22,701 nucleotides of DNA from UBA4644 sp964541085 (GCA_964541085.1 CAZIPA010000033.1:1-22701); one strand, 5' to 3'. Numbered from the stretch's first letter, positions 1-7,829 are shown. Notes: generated by a model not told the origin, from the letters alone. Program-made: numbers and translations.

Positions 1-12
1 TCAAGCTTTTAC

Positions 13-54
13 GGGCAGATTTTGCGATTTATTTCGCAAGGTCTGCCCTTTTTT
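13..54 (+). terminator. Intrinsic terminator of a gene left of the window
   Basis: GGGCAGA (13-19) pairs with TCTGCCC (42-48), extended by TTGCGA/TCGCAA inside, and is followed by a six-T run. The other strand has no T run, so this ends a plus-strand transcript that starts outside the window. Confidence 0.75.
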
Positions 55-86
55 CGTTTTTATAATTGTTAAATGTTTATGTCTTG

Positions 87-119
87 GGAGGTTGCGCATA
101 AAAAGTATGCGCAACCTCC
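87..119. repeat. Perfect 14-bp inverted repeat
   Basis: GGAGGTTGCGCATA (87-100) is exactly complementary to 106-119 with a 5-nt loop. Neither side has a strong T run, so it is not a classical terminator. It lies just after the stop of the ParB-like fragment. It may stabilise an mRNA end or mask the AGGAGG it contains. The role is unknown. Confidence 0.6.
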
Positions 120-122
120 TTA

Positions 123-263
123 TTACTTTTGTACTTCCTTCTCTCTTGCAGAGATACGCTTAACACGCTCACTTTTCAGCTCTCGCTGGTAGTTCTCACG
201 GGGAACGATAATCTGGCTGGTGTCAAGCACCATCATCTTGTACAGTGGCACCGGTGTCATCAT
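123..263 (-). pseudogene. N-terminal fragment of a ParB-like domain protein
   Basis: This is a 46-codon stretch starting at a double ATG (263). The core LDTSQIIVPRENYQREL followed by RVKRI resembles the start of ParB/Srx-type domains in mobile-element proteins, where YQR-x-L-x(4)-RV-x-x-I is typical. The protein ends in a short charged tail with a stop at 123, whereas family members continue for well over 100 residues, so it is most likely a truncated remnant. The ribosome binding site is weak (AAGG three bases before ATG). An upstream in-frame extension to 332 exists but runs antisense to the RelB-like gene and looks non-coding. Family assignment rests on a short stretch only. Confidence 0.4.
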
Positions 264-275
264 AACCTTGTAACC

Positions 276-509
276 ATGACCTTTGAGATTGATCAGGATG
301 TGTACGATCAGGCATCCGAAGTCTGCAAACAACTCGGAACAACCGTCGAGATTATGGCTGAGTCCTTCATCAAGTTCTGCGTGATTCCCGAGAACCTGCC
401 CCTCCTTGAAGTCTTCCTCGGAAAAGAAAAAGCACCTGCAGAAGCAGGTGCTAAAGAGGAAGTGAATCGAATGGTTTTAGAGCGGGTTTATGCCATCGCC
501 ATCAAGTAA
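276..509 (+). CDS. RelB/DinJ-like antitoxin-type protein
   Basis: This 77-aa protein begins with a beta strand (MTFEIDQDVYDQA) and a helix (EVCKQLGTT), the ribbon-helix-helix pattern of RelB/DinJ antitoxins; such proteins normally bind their own operator and a RelE/YafQ-type toxin. The start at 276 is chosen because everything upstream in this frame is antisense to the ParB-like fragment. No ribosome binding site is visible, so the true 5' end may have been lost. The C-terminal part is charged (LGKEKAPAEAGAKEEV) and its DNA forms a perfect hairpin that terminates the convergent ATPase gene. No toxin gene follows; the ORF ends 8 bases inside the end of the ATPase gene. It is probably an orphan antitoxin. 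Confidence 0.5.
   Translation: MTFEIDQDVYDQASEVCKQLGTTVEIMAESFIKFCVIPENLPLLEVFLGKEKAPAEAGAKEEVNRMVLERVYAIAIK
421..452 (-). terminator. Intrinsic terminator of the AAA ATPase gene
   Basis: AGCACCTGC (431-439) and GCAGGTGCT (444-452) form a perfect 9-bp stem with a 4-nt loop. On the minus strand the stem is followed by TTTTCTTTTC. It lies 50 bases past the ATPase stop codon and inside the coding sequence of the convergent RelB-like ORF. Confidence 0.8.
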
Positions 510-2298
510 GGGACTTGAGATAATCCTCCACATTCAGATAGTGGATGCCCTCTGACTCGGTGGGTTCACCACGATAGATGACAAACTTCCCGGTGATCTT
601 GCCAAAGCGGTGTTCCGTTTCGGCACACTTCTCGGCATTGACAAGATGCTGGTACTGTGCCGGAACAACTTCTCGGCTGAGTTTGATCTCGTAGATTTCA
701 CAAGTCAGCGACTCGGGATCGTAGATGACCATGTCAAACTCACCGACTGCAAACTGAAGCTGGAACACTTCCTTGTGAGGCTTTGCAATCTTGGTTTCAA
801 GCAGAATCAGATCTTCGATCATTCTGCCCTTGATCGCACCCAAAGCACGCTCCAGAACACGGTTACGCTCCACTACGGAAAGTTCCTTGAACTGCTCATC
901 AAGCAGCAAAGAATTGACCAGCGCATCTGCCTGGGCATATCGCAGACCCGGCTGACTGATTACGACTTTCTTCTCTCGATTGTTGACATCGGGGAAGTGG
1001 AGTACATCCACATCCATGATCAGATCCAGCAAGGAAAGATATTCCTTAATCTGATAAGCATGGGTGTCGTCCACATCAACAGACTGCTCCTCCTTATCAA
1101 GAATATCCAGCATCGTCTTGATAGAGCCGACAACGAAGTCTCGGTCAATGCTCTCATTCAGGTCGAAAGGTTCGGAACGGTCTTTGAGAAGATTTCTTGC
1201 CGTAACCGACAAGTCGTTGGAAATGAAGGTTTTCGTCAGCGTTTCTTTGGTAAAACGATGGTTCATGTCTTCTACCACACGGTTAATGGCACTGGTGAGT
1301 TCACCTTTCTGATAAAGCTCATACAGATGACGGAAATGACCGCCGTCCTGGTAGTATTTCAGTGAATGCTGAATGTTTCGAGCGATAGCACTATCGATGT
1401 ATTCTCCTGCACTCTTCTTCGTAGCAAAAGAGGATTTCTCGTTGTAGTTCACACCACCCATACTCATCGTACCACCGTAACGGATGAATTCATCCACACC
1501 GTGAATGCCGAGAACATTCTCAAACTCACGATACGGAATGAAAGTGGTGTGCAGCAGAATGCACCGATCATAAAGTTGCTCGTACTCGGTGAAGATGAAA
1601 CCGAGGGAATCCGTACCCGAAAGCACAATCTTCATGCCACTGCTGGCATAGATATCCGAAAACAAAGCGGCACCCTCGATGAAGTCCTCCATCAAGGTGA
1701 CTTCATCAATGAACACATACTTGTAGCCGTTGTTTTCAAGATACTTTAGGTCAGAGTTGATTGCCGACAAGGAGTCTTTGGACTTGACTTGAATAAAAGC
1801 AGTTTGCTCAAGCAGCTCAGAAGGCATATCCAAAACAACCTGGCGAATAAGAGTTGTCTTGCCGGTTCTGCGAAGACCGTAAAGAATGAACACTTTGTCC
1901 TGCTGTTCGCCAAAGACGAAATCGTGCAGTGCTTTGTAACATTCACGGCGATTGTACTTCTTCACGGGAGCAGCCCAGTTGCGAAGCTGATCGCCAATGC
2001 GGACATAAGTCTTAAACTCGTGGGAGTCCTTCTTTTTACGAGTGGCTTTCGGCGCAGGGATAGACTTCTTCAATGCCTTCAACTCAGCCTCAAGTGCTTT
2101 CCGCTTCTCAATCTGAGAGCGAAGCTCCTCAACAGAATCGAAGTCAATATAGTTCTCACTACGCTTACCGGCAACGGTAAAACGGTGATAATAGTATTCC
2201 TTGCCCTTGACCTTCTTGACGGATACACTACCCGGTGGCAAGGCTGCAATTTCTCGTTCGAGTTCGGCAATACGATTTGAAATCTCTAACTGATCCAT
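502..2298 (-). CDS. AAA ATPase with DUF6788-like head and nuclease-like tail
   Basis: The protein has 598 aa. Residues 1-80 have a coiled segment around a basic hairpin (GSVSVKKVKGKEYYYHRF) like the DUF6788 type, a possible nucleic-acid binding element. Residues 138-230 are an AAA_14/COG1373-type P-loop: Walker A GLRRTGKTT (141-149), Walker B YVFIDEV (194-200) and sensor LSGTDS. Near the C terminus GEFD (D522) and EIK (E537, K539) have the D-x14-ExK spacing of a PD-(D/E)xK fold, as in DUF4143-type ATPases. The start has GGAGGT seven bases upstream and a good promoter. Such ATPases are common on accessory DNA and their role is mostly unknown; defence or toxin-like activity is possible but unproven here. 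No partner gene is in the same operon. Confidence 0.8.
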   Translation of the reverse strand: MDQLEISNRIAELEREIAALPPGSVSVKKVKGKEYYYHRFTVAGKRSENYIDFDSVEELRSQIEKRKALEAELKALKKSIPAPKATRKKKDSHEFKTYVRIGDQLRNWAAPVKKYNRRECYKALHDFVFGEQQDKVFILYGLRRTGKTTLIRQVVLDMPSELLEQTAFIQVKSKDSLSAINSDLKYLENNGYKYVFIDEVTLMEDFIEGAALFSDIYASSGMKIVLSGTDSLGFIFTEYEQLYDRCILLHTTFIPYREFENVLGIHGVDEFIRYGGTMSMGGVNYNEKSSFATKKSAGEYIDSAIARNIQHSLKYYQDGGHFRHLYELYQKGELTSAINRVVEDMNHRFTKETLTKTFISNDLSVTARNLLKDRSEPFDLNESIDRDFVVGSIKTMLDILDKEEQSVDVDDTHAYQIKEYLSLLDLIMDVDVLHFPDVNNREKKVVISQPGLRYAQADALVNSLLLDEQFKELSVVERNRVLERALGAIKGRMIEDLILLETKIAKPHKEVFQLQFAVGEFDMVIYDPESLTCEIYEIKLSREVVPAQYQHLVNAEKCAETEHRFGKITGKFVIYRGEPTESEGIHYLNVEDYLKSLT

Positions 2299-2319
2299 AA
2301 CAACACCTCCGATGTTTAT

Positions 2320-2367
2320 GTTATCCCAATTATGCCCCTTTTATTCGTATGTGTCAAGTGGGATAAC
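2320..2367. promoter_or_regulatory. Operator-like inverted repeat around the ATPase promoter
   Basis: GTTATCCCA (2320-2328) and TGGGATAAC (2359-2367) are perfect 9-bp inverted arms. One lies just downstream of the -10 box and the other just upstream of the -35 box of the minus-strand promoter. A partial third copy (GGGATAAT, 2368-2375) follows in tandem. The layout suggests a repressor site controlling the divergent genes at 2298 and 2431. Confidence 0.55.
2329..2357 (-). promoter_or_regulatory. Promoter of the AAA ATPase gene
   Basis: On the minus strand TTGACA (2357-2352), a 17-bp spacer and CATAAT (2334-2329) give a near-consensus sigma-A promoter. The start codon lies about 30 bases downstream of the -10 box. 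Confidence 0.75.
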
Positions 2368-2430
2368 GGGATAATACAAATTGTTCGAAAAAACGCCACA
2401 ATACAATGAAAAAGAAACGGAGTAAGTCAA

Positions 2431-2871
2431 ATGCGTACATCCTACCCCAAACCGCTGGAAACAATGGAGCGAATCAGCCGCCAATATTTGTGTGATCACT
2501 TCGATGAAATCCTCGAAAGAGTCGACAAAGAAGATATTGGCTTTGTTATTCTGAACGAGGAAGGAAAAGACGGAGAAGTTCTGATTCCTTACCGCTGGAC
2601 AGAGTTCTTTATAGATGAGGACTTCGGCATTGTCGTCAACAGCGCATTGCGATATGCCATTGGGAAACGCTCCTACATGACAGCGAGTGTCATAAACTTT
2701 GTACGCAAAAATATGAAATGCCTGGATTACGAAACGCTTGAGGTAGCAATTCAAGATATCGAAGAAAAGCTGCTATCCGAGAAAATAGATGATCCTCCAA
2801 AGTGGGAGAAGCTGAAAGAAGAATTGCAAAACAGGCTGACACAGTTAGCTGAACAATACAAGTCGAAGTGA
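2431..2871 (+). CDS. Phd/YefM-like N-terminal protein of unknown role
   Basis: The protein has 146 aa. The first about 50 residues (ERISRQYLCDHFDEILERVD followed by GFVILNEEGKDGEVLIPY) follow the pattern of Phd/YefM antitoxins: a strand, an amphipathic helix, then strands with a negatively charged turn. The second half holds a conserved-looking block, RYAIGKRSYMTASVINFV, then a charged helical C-terminal tail. I associate this block with uncharacterised proteins of phages and integrative elements, from memory only. GGAG precedes the ATG by about eight bases. It is divergent from the ATPase gene across a shared 132-bp regulatory region and is followed after 78 bp by the phosphatase gene. No toxin of a standard family is next to it. 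Confidence 0.55.
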   Translation: MRTSYPKPLETMERISRQYLCDHFDEILERVDKEDIGFVILNEEGKDGEVLIPYRWTEFFIDEDFGIVVNSALRYAIGKRSYMTASVINFVRKNMKCLDYETLEVAIQDIEEKLLSEKIDDPPKWEKLKEELQNRLTQLAEQYKSK

Positions 2872-2949
2872 AGACAGCAAACGCTTTCGAGCGGTCTTGG
2901 GTGTAGACCGAAATATACCCGAAATAAAAAGATATGGTGGGATGAATCG

Positions 2950-3498
2950 ATGACCTATGTAGTATCAGACATCCACGGAAATCTGCAAAGGTTCGATTCA
3001 ATCTTAAAGCAGATCCACCTCCAATCGGATGACACATTGTATATCCTTGGGGATGTGATCGACAGATATCCGGATGGAATAAAAATCCTCGGTAGGATTA
3101 TGAAAATGCCGAATGTAAAAATGCTTCTCGGTAATCACGAATATATGATGCTCAATGCAATTGGACATTGTAGCGATGCTGCGGAAGAAGAATTTTATAC
3201 AAATTGGTCTGCCAGGAGCCTGTGGTACAGAAACGGCGGTGAAGTTACGCACCGGCAGTTAAAGCATATGCGTAAAGACTTTCGGGCGAACCTGTTTGAT
3301 TTTCTTTATCACTTGCCGGTCAATCTGGAAACGGAAGTGAACGATGTTAAGTACAAGCTGGTGCATGCTTCTCCGGTTGAGAACTACTATCTTTCTTCAT
3401 TTTCTGAGAAATACCGTGATCAACGGGAGTTTGCTGTGTGGAACAGATGGAAACAGTCACAGCCCGTTCCCGATGGATATAAGATGATTTTCGGTCAT
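2950..3498 (+). pseudogene. Metallophosphoesterase, 3' end truncated
   Basis: This is a calcineurin-like (PPP-type) phosphatase. Metal-site motifs are in order: SDIHG (residues 6-10), GDVIDR (34-39), GNHE (61-64), LVHAS and a final FGH. Members usually continue for several tens of residues beyond FGH with another strand pair. Here the reading frame enters unrelated DNA after FGH and stops at 3549, giving a nominal 199-aa protein whose last 16 residues (from METAAQRSIL) are read from a different gene in the wrong frame. The start has GGTGGG nine bases upstream. The main metal ligands are present, so the product could still fold, but loss of the C-terminal strands makes activity doubtful. Confidence 0.75.
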
Positions 3499-3500
3499 AT

Positions 3501-4763
3501 GGAAACGGCGGCGCAACGCAGTATTTTGTTCCCCATGCCAATGAAATGAAGCAGGATGGGCGGCTGGTGCAGCGGGATGTACAGGTGGAGGATCCTGCTG
3601 CACGCACCAAAAGCGGCGAGCCTGCGCCGGTGAAAGAATATGTGAACGAAAATGGGGTGCGTGTCACACTGGATGAGCGCCCGATGGATCCGGATGAATG
3701 GAAGGAACTGGAGGAAAGCTGCCCCGAAAGCGAGGCCGGGGCGATCGGCCGGGCATATCAGGCGGAGGATCTGAGCGAGGAAGATCTGGCCGCCGTTTCT
3801 CAGGAGATGCCCAGCGACAGCTTTTATCAGGATTATAACAATGAATACCGGCATCCGCTGACAAATCAGGAAAATTCCGAGGGCAGCTATAGCCCGGATG
3901 GCTGGCAGGAGCCAGTAACGCTGAAAGAGGGGCAGGTGCTTTATCAGCTCAGCGTGGATGGAGATACAAAAAGCTGCTATTTTACCGATCAGGATACCAT
4001 TGATTCCTGCCGCCGGGAGGATGGAATCATCGACTTTGATGCGCTGCGGGACAAGCTGCAAGTGGGCAATGGGGACGATAAAATCACCCTGACTGCCTAT
4101 GAGTTCAAACCGTCGCTGGAGGGGGAAGAGGATTCGGAAATTCCTCCGGAAACAGCCGAGCCATCGGAAGAACAGACGGAGGACACGGCAGAGGAGCTCC
4201 CGCAGGATGAAGCCGAAGATTCCCAGAAGGAAGAGGAAGCCGAAGAGCCGGAACTGCAAAAGGATGACCTGACAGTGGAGGAACCGAACCAAACGGACGC
4301 CACCGGCGATGATGAAGCGCTGCCGACGGATGATCTGGAGGGGGAAAACGATCCGGATTCTCAGACAGAAGAGCTTCCTCAGGAGAATCTGGAAACGCAG
4401 GATGCGGCGCTGGACGATGGGACAGACGACCTTTCCCAACTGGATGATACGCAGCTGGACTCTCAGGATGCCCAACAGGAGCTGGATCAGCAGTCGGGGG
4501 AGACCGAGCAGCCGCTGGACAGGGATGATCTGAGCACAGACGGGAAAAAAGAGGACGAAGAGGGCGAAGAGACGGACGCCATGGAGGAAGACGAGCTGAC
4601 GACAGGCGACGCCGCACAGGATATGCCGGAACAGGACGGCGAGGACAGCGAGGCCAAGGCAGATACAGCCGAGAATACGGACGGCAACGACAGCGAGGCC
4701 ACGGGGGAAACCACCGAGCACACAGACGGCGGCGACGGTGGCGACGGCGGCAACCGGCGTTGA
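3501..4763 (+). pseudogene. 5'-truncated TNT-like protein with acidic tail
   Basis: The frame is open from the junction at about 3498; the first ATG is at 3546 (405 aa) and has no ribosome binding site. Upstream of that ATG the same frame reads GNGGATQYFVPHANE, which resembles the end of TNT (DUF4237) NAD-glycohydrolase domains, where GG-x-x-QY is typical. Next comes a globular part with LKEGQVLYQLS and YFTDQDT that faintly recalls the start of a second such domain. Residues of about 200-400 are an E/D/Q/T-rich, low-complexity tail without hydrophobic segments. The 5' half of the gene is absent from the window. The family call is tentative; the truncation is well supported because the homologous frame begins exactly where the phosphatase ends. 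Confidence 0.5.
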
Positions 4764-4779
4764 TGCATCACAGCACCCC

Positions 4780-4820
4780 AAAAAAACAAACACAGCCCAC
4801 CCCGGACGGGGTGGGCTGTG
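4780..4820. terminator. Bidirectional terminator between TNT-like fragment and tcdA
   Basis: CACAGCCCACCCCG (4791-4804) and CGGGGTGGGCTGTG (4807-4820) are perfectly complementary. On the minus strand the stem is followed by TTTGTTTTTTT, so it mainly ends the tcdA transcript; the plus side has only CTGTTTC. Confidence 0.85.
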
Positions 4821-4831
4821 CTGTTTCATCT

Positions 4832-5560
4832 TCAGGTGTTGTCCGGTTCGCTGCCGGAGAGGGCACGGATGGCGACACCGGCTGCCAGAAAACCGGCCAC
4901 CGGCGGACAGAAGGAAACGCTGCCGGGCAGCTGCCGCCGCCCGCCCTCAGAGAGGGTTTCCCGGGGCGTCAGCGCAGGTTCGGTGGAATAGACCACGGGA
5001 AGATGCACAATGCCTCGTTTGCGCAGCTGCTGCCGCAGCACCCGGGCCAGCGGGCAGGTGTCGGTTTTTGCCAGATCGGTGACGGTAAACCGGGAGGGAT
5101 CCAGCTTGTTTCCCGCCCCCATACAGCTGATAATGGGCGTGTTCGCCTCCTTGCAGCGGCAGATCAGCTCCACCTTGGAGGAAACGCTGTCGATGGCATC
5201 CACTACATAATCCAGCCGGTCAAAGGGAAAGCTGTCCGCATTTTCCGCCGAGAAAAATTCCTGCCGGCAGAGTACCTCTGCCTCCGGATGAATGTCCCGG
5301 ATGCGCCGGGCCATAACCTCCACCTTGGGCTGTCCCACCGTAGAGGTCAGGGCGATAAGCTGGCGATTGATGTTGCTTTCGCTGACGGTGTCATTGTCCA
5401 CCAGCAGCAGCCGTCCCACCCCAGCCCGGGCCAGTGCCTCCGCCGCAAAGGAGCCGACGCCGCCGATGCCGAACACCGCCACAAAGGAGCGCTCCAGCCG
5501 GGCAACGCCTTCCTCTCCCAGCAGCAGGGCCGTGCGCTGATTGCGTTCCCGGGCGCTCAC
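4832..5560 (-). CDS. tcdA: tRNA threonylcarbamoyladenosine dehydratase
   Basis: This 242-aa member of the ThiF/MoeB/E1-like family has GIGGVGS (residues 31-37) as the nucleotide-binding loop, the acidic pair in LLVDNDTVSESNINRQ that contacts ATP, and CMGAGNKLDPSRF, typical of TcdA (CsdL). TcdA uses ATP to cyclise the t6A at position 37 of ANN-decoding tRNAs to ct6A. The start codon is GTG at 5560, with GGAGGA nine bases upstream inside mnmA. The GTG overlaps the mnmA stop by four bases (GTGA), suggesting translational coupling. Length is slightly short of the usual 250-270 aa. Confidence 0.9.
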   Translation of the reverse strand: MSARERNQRTALLLGEEGVARLERSFVAVFGIGGVGSFAAEALARAGVGRLLLVDNDTVSESNINRQLIALTSTVGQPKVEVMARRIRDIHPEAEVLCRQEFFSAENADSFPFDRLDYVVDAIDSVSSKVELICRCKEANTPIISCMGAGNKLDPSRFTVTDLAKTDTCPLARVLRQQLRKRGIVHLPVVYSTEPALTPRETLSEGGRRQLPGSVSFCPPVAGFLAAGVAIRALSGSEPDNT

Positions 5561-6600
5561 AGAATGGTTCCTCCGCCCAGAACCAGATCGTCCTGATAGA
5601 ATACCACAGCCTGTCCCGGAGTGATGGCCCGCACCGGCGCGTCAAATTCCACCCGGACGGCATCTCCCTGCGGATAGACCGTACAGGCCGTCTCCGCCTG
5701 ATGATAACGGGTACGGGCGGCGCAGTGCAGCGGCTGGGTGAGACGGTCAAAGGGGATCCAGTTCAGCTTGTCTGCCCGCAGTTCCGTCTGCCAGAGATCC
5801 TCATCCTCTCCCAGCATGACGGTGTTCCGCCGGGGATTTTTGGCCACCACATAATAGGGATGGCTGCCGGACAGACCGATGCCCCGCCGCTGGCCGATGG
5901 TATAGCATTCCAGACCGGCGTGCTGGCCCAGAATACAGCCGTCCATGTCGATAAAATCGCCGGGCTCCGGCGTGTGGCCGGTGTGCTGCCAGACAAAGCG
6001 GGCATAAGCCCCGTCGGGCACGAAGCAGATGTCCTGACTGTCCGGCTTGTGGGCAGTTTCCAGCCCCGCCCGGGCCGCCATTTTCCGCACCTGCTCCTTT
6101 TCCATGCCGCCCAGCGGCAGCAGCAGATGGGCCAGCTGGTGCTGGGTCAGAGTATAGAGCACATAGCTCTGATCCTTCTGGGGAAAGGCGGCTTTTTTCA
6201 GCAGATAGCGGCCGGTTTCGGGGTCCTGCTCCACCCGGGCATAATGGCCGGTCATGATGTAATCGGCACCCTCTTCCAGCGCCCGCTCCAGCAGACGGCC
6301 AAACTTCAGATCCCGGTTGCACAGAATGCAGGGATTGGGGGTAAGACCCTGCAAATAGCTCTGGGCAAAGGGATCCATCACACACTGGCAGAAGGCCTCT
6401 TCCTCCTCCCAGAGCTGGTGAGAAATCCCCAGCCGGGCACAGACGGAGGCGGCATCCTCCGCATCCTGACTGCCGCCGCAGCCGTCCCGCCGGTCATGCA
6501 GCCGCAGGGTGACGCCGGTCACCTGATACCCCTGCTCCAGCGCCAGCAAAACCGCGGCGCTGCTGTCCACACCACCGCTCATGGCGGCATATACCTTCAT
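5557..6600 (-). CDS. mnmA: tRNA-specific 2-thiouridylase MnmA
   Basis: This 347-aa enzyme adds sulfur to U34 of tRNA Lys, Glu and Gln in the cytoplasm. SGGVDSS (residues 8-14) is the PP-loop that adenylates U34. Cys94 in CILCNRDLKFG and Cys192 in SQDICFVPDG correspond to the catalytic and persulfide cysteines. The start at 6600 is preferred over an in-frame ATG at 6624 because AAGGAG lies six bases before it and MKVYAAMSGG is the usual N terminus. It is followed by tcdA with a 4-bp overlap. No clear promoter is seen between it and the terminator of the gene upstream, so expression may partly depend on read-through. Confidence 0.95.
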   Translation of the reverse strand: MKVYAAMSGGVDSSAAVLLALEQGYQVTGVTLRLHDRRDGCGGSQDAEDAASVCARLGISHQLWEEEEAFCQCVMDPFAQSYLQGLTPNPCILCNRDLKFGRLLERALEEGADYIMTGHYARVEQDPETGRYLLKKAAFPQKDQSYVLYTLTQHQLAHLLLPLGGMEKEQVRKMAARAGLETAHKPDSQDICFVPDGAYARFVWQHTGHTPEPGDFIDMDGCILGQHAGLECYTIGQRRGIGLSGSHPYYVVAKNPRRNTVMLGEDEDLWQTELRADKLNWIPFDRLTQPLHCAARTRYHQAETACTVYPQGDAVRVEFDAPVRAITPGQAVVFYQDDLVLGGGTIL

Positions 6601-6620
6601 AAATGCTCCTTTCCAGTCCA

Positions 6621-6656
6621 ACAAAAACAGGGCGAGCCCACGACAGGCCCGCCCTG
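6621..6656 (-). terminator. Terminator after the CD1247-type gene
   Basis: CAGGGCG (6628-6634) pairs with CGCCCTG (6650-6656), with additional GCC/GGC pairing inside. On the minus strand the stem is followed by TTTTTGT. It separates the efp unit from mnmA. Confidence 0.75.
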
Positions 6657-6668
6657 AATATCATGCGT

Positions 6669-7187
6669 TTATTCCTCGTCGGGATCCTTGTCCAGATCCT
6701 CTACCACCTGAGACAGATCAAAGTCCAGCTCTTCACCGCAGGCGGGGCATTTCATGCCGCCCTTGGCCAAAACATCCTCATCCACCACGATTTCCTCCTG
6801 GCAGGTGGGGCAGGTGAGCTGATACAGCTCCTCTTCGTCCTCGTCCCAGTCCTCATCGTCCTCGTCGAAGTCGTCCAGATTGTCCGGATCCACCAGATCA
6901 TAGAGCTCATCCAGATCGGCATCCATGTCGTCCAGCGTCTCATCCATGGCATCCAGAGCGTCTTCCACATCCTCCAGCGCCTCGTCCATGGCATCCATGG
7001 CCTCTTCCAGCGTGTCCAGCTCATCATTGATGGCGCCGACTTCATCATCCAGATCGGCAACGCTCAGTGCGATCTCATCCAGAGTGTCGATGATGGCGGC
7101 CAGCAGCTTGCCCTCGTTGGTGGACTGGTCAATGTTCATGCCTTCCAGAAGGCCCTTGAGATAGGCGGTCTTTTCCGTAATGGTCAT
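6669..7187 (-). CDS. CD1247-type acidic zinc-ribbon protein
   Basis: The protein has 172 aa. Residues 1-50 form a helical N-terminal domain (KTAYLKGLLEGMNID) matching the clostridial CD1247 N-terminal family. Residues 45-100 are a long acidic coiled segment with near-heptad DEALED/DAMDE repeats, 101-120 are almost pure D/E, and a zinc ribbon follows with C126, C129, C147 and C150 (CPTC, CPAC). The start has AAAGGAG eight bases upstream. It lies 78 bp after efp on the same strand, the usual place for this family. The function is unknown; the acidic coil and zinc ribbon suggest a protein or ribosome-associated partner. Confidence 0.85.
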   Translation of the reverse strand: MTITEKTAYLKGLLEGMNIDQSTNEGKLLAAIIDTLDEIALSVADLDDEVGAINDELDTLEEAMDAMDEALEDVEDALDAMDETLDDMDADLDELYDLVDPDNLDDFDEDDEDWDEDEEELYQLTCPTCQEEIVVDEDVLAKGGMKCPACGEELDFDLSQVVEDLDKDPDEE

Positions 7188-7232
7188 ACTGCATACTCCT
7201 TTCCTGTTGGCACAGTGTGGCTTATAAACTGA

Positions 7233-7251
7233 CGCGCAGCACCCCTGCGCG
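7233..7251. other. Small hairpin between efp and the CD1247-type gene
   Basis: CGCGCAG (7233-7239) and CTGCGCG (7245-7251) form a perfect 7-bp stem with a 5-nt loop, 15 bases after the efp stop. There is no T run, so it is more likely an mRNA-stabilising or attenuating hairpin than a terminator. Confidence 0.4.
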
Positions 7252-7265
7252 GGGGACTCTGTAGC

Positions 7266-7829
7266 TTATTCCTTGGAACGGCCCAGATATTCGCCGGTAC
7301 GGGTGTCGATCTGGATCTTTTCGCCCTCGTTGATGAACAGGGGCACACGCACCACGGCGCCGGTCTCCAGGGTGGCGGGCTTGGTCACATTGGTAGCGGT
7401 ATCGCCTCTGACGCCGGGCTCAGTAGCGGTGACTTCCAGATCCACGAACATGGGGGGCTCCACGCCGAAGACGCTGCCCTTGAAGGACAGAACCTTGCAC
7501 TCCATATTCTCCTTGACGAACTTGAAGGCATCGCCCAGCTTGTCGGAGTTGATGGGCTCCTGCTCATAGGTATCCACATCCATGAAGTAATACAGATCGC
7601 CGTCGGCGTACAGATACTGCATGGTGCGGCGCTCGATGACGGCCTCTTCAAACTTATCGGTGGGGTTGAAGCTGCGCTCGACTACCGCGCCGGTGATGAC
7701 ATTCTTATACTTGGTGCGCACAAAGGCAGCGCCCTTGCCGGGCTTGACATGCTGGAACTCGACGACCTGGAACACCTGGCCGTCCATCTCAAAGGTTTTA
7801 CCGTTTCTGAAATCGCCTGCACTTAACAT
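7266..7829 (-). CDS. efp: Translation elongation factor P
   Basis: This 187-aa protein is collinear with EF-P over its full length: KOW-like domain I (MLSAGDFRNGKTFEMDG), the loop HVKPGKGAAFVRTK with Lys32 at the tip, OB domain II (TMQYLYADGDLYYFMD) and C-terminal OB domain III ending with the EF-P signature (IQIDTRTGEYLGR). EF-P enters the ribosomal E site and rescues ribosomes stalled on polyproline, relevant here because an LPKTG protein in this window has a long proline-rich stretch. The start has AGGAGG about ten bases upstream. A Lys at the loop tip is common, but no modifying enzyme gene is visible nearby. Confidence 0.97.
   Translation of the reverse strand: MLSAGDFRNGKTFEMDGQVFQVVEFQHVKPGKGAAFVRTKYKNVITGAVVERSFNPTDKFEEAVIERRTMQYLYADGDLYYFMDVDTYEQEPINSDKLGDAFKFVKENMECKVLSFKGSVFGVEPPMFVDLEVTATEPGVRGDTATNVTKPATLETGAVVRVPLFINEGEKIQIDTRTGEYLGRSKE

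Noticed and set aside
2381..2407. Possible promoter TTGTTC...TACAAT for the Phd-like gene
   Set aside because: The spacer is only 15 bp and the -35 box is poor; a promoter must exist here but cannot be placed.
3495..4829. 444-codon minus frame rich in Leu, Ile and Arg
   Set aside because: It is the mirror of the acidic-tail gene (D/E codons read backwards) and has no ribosome site or domain.
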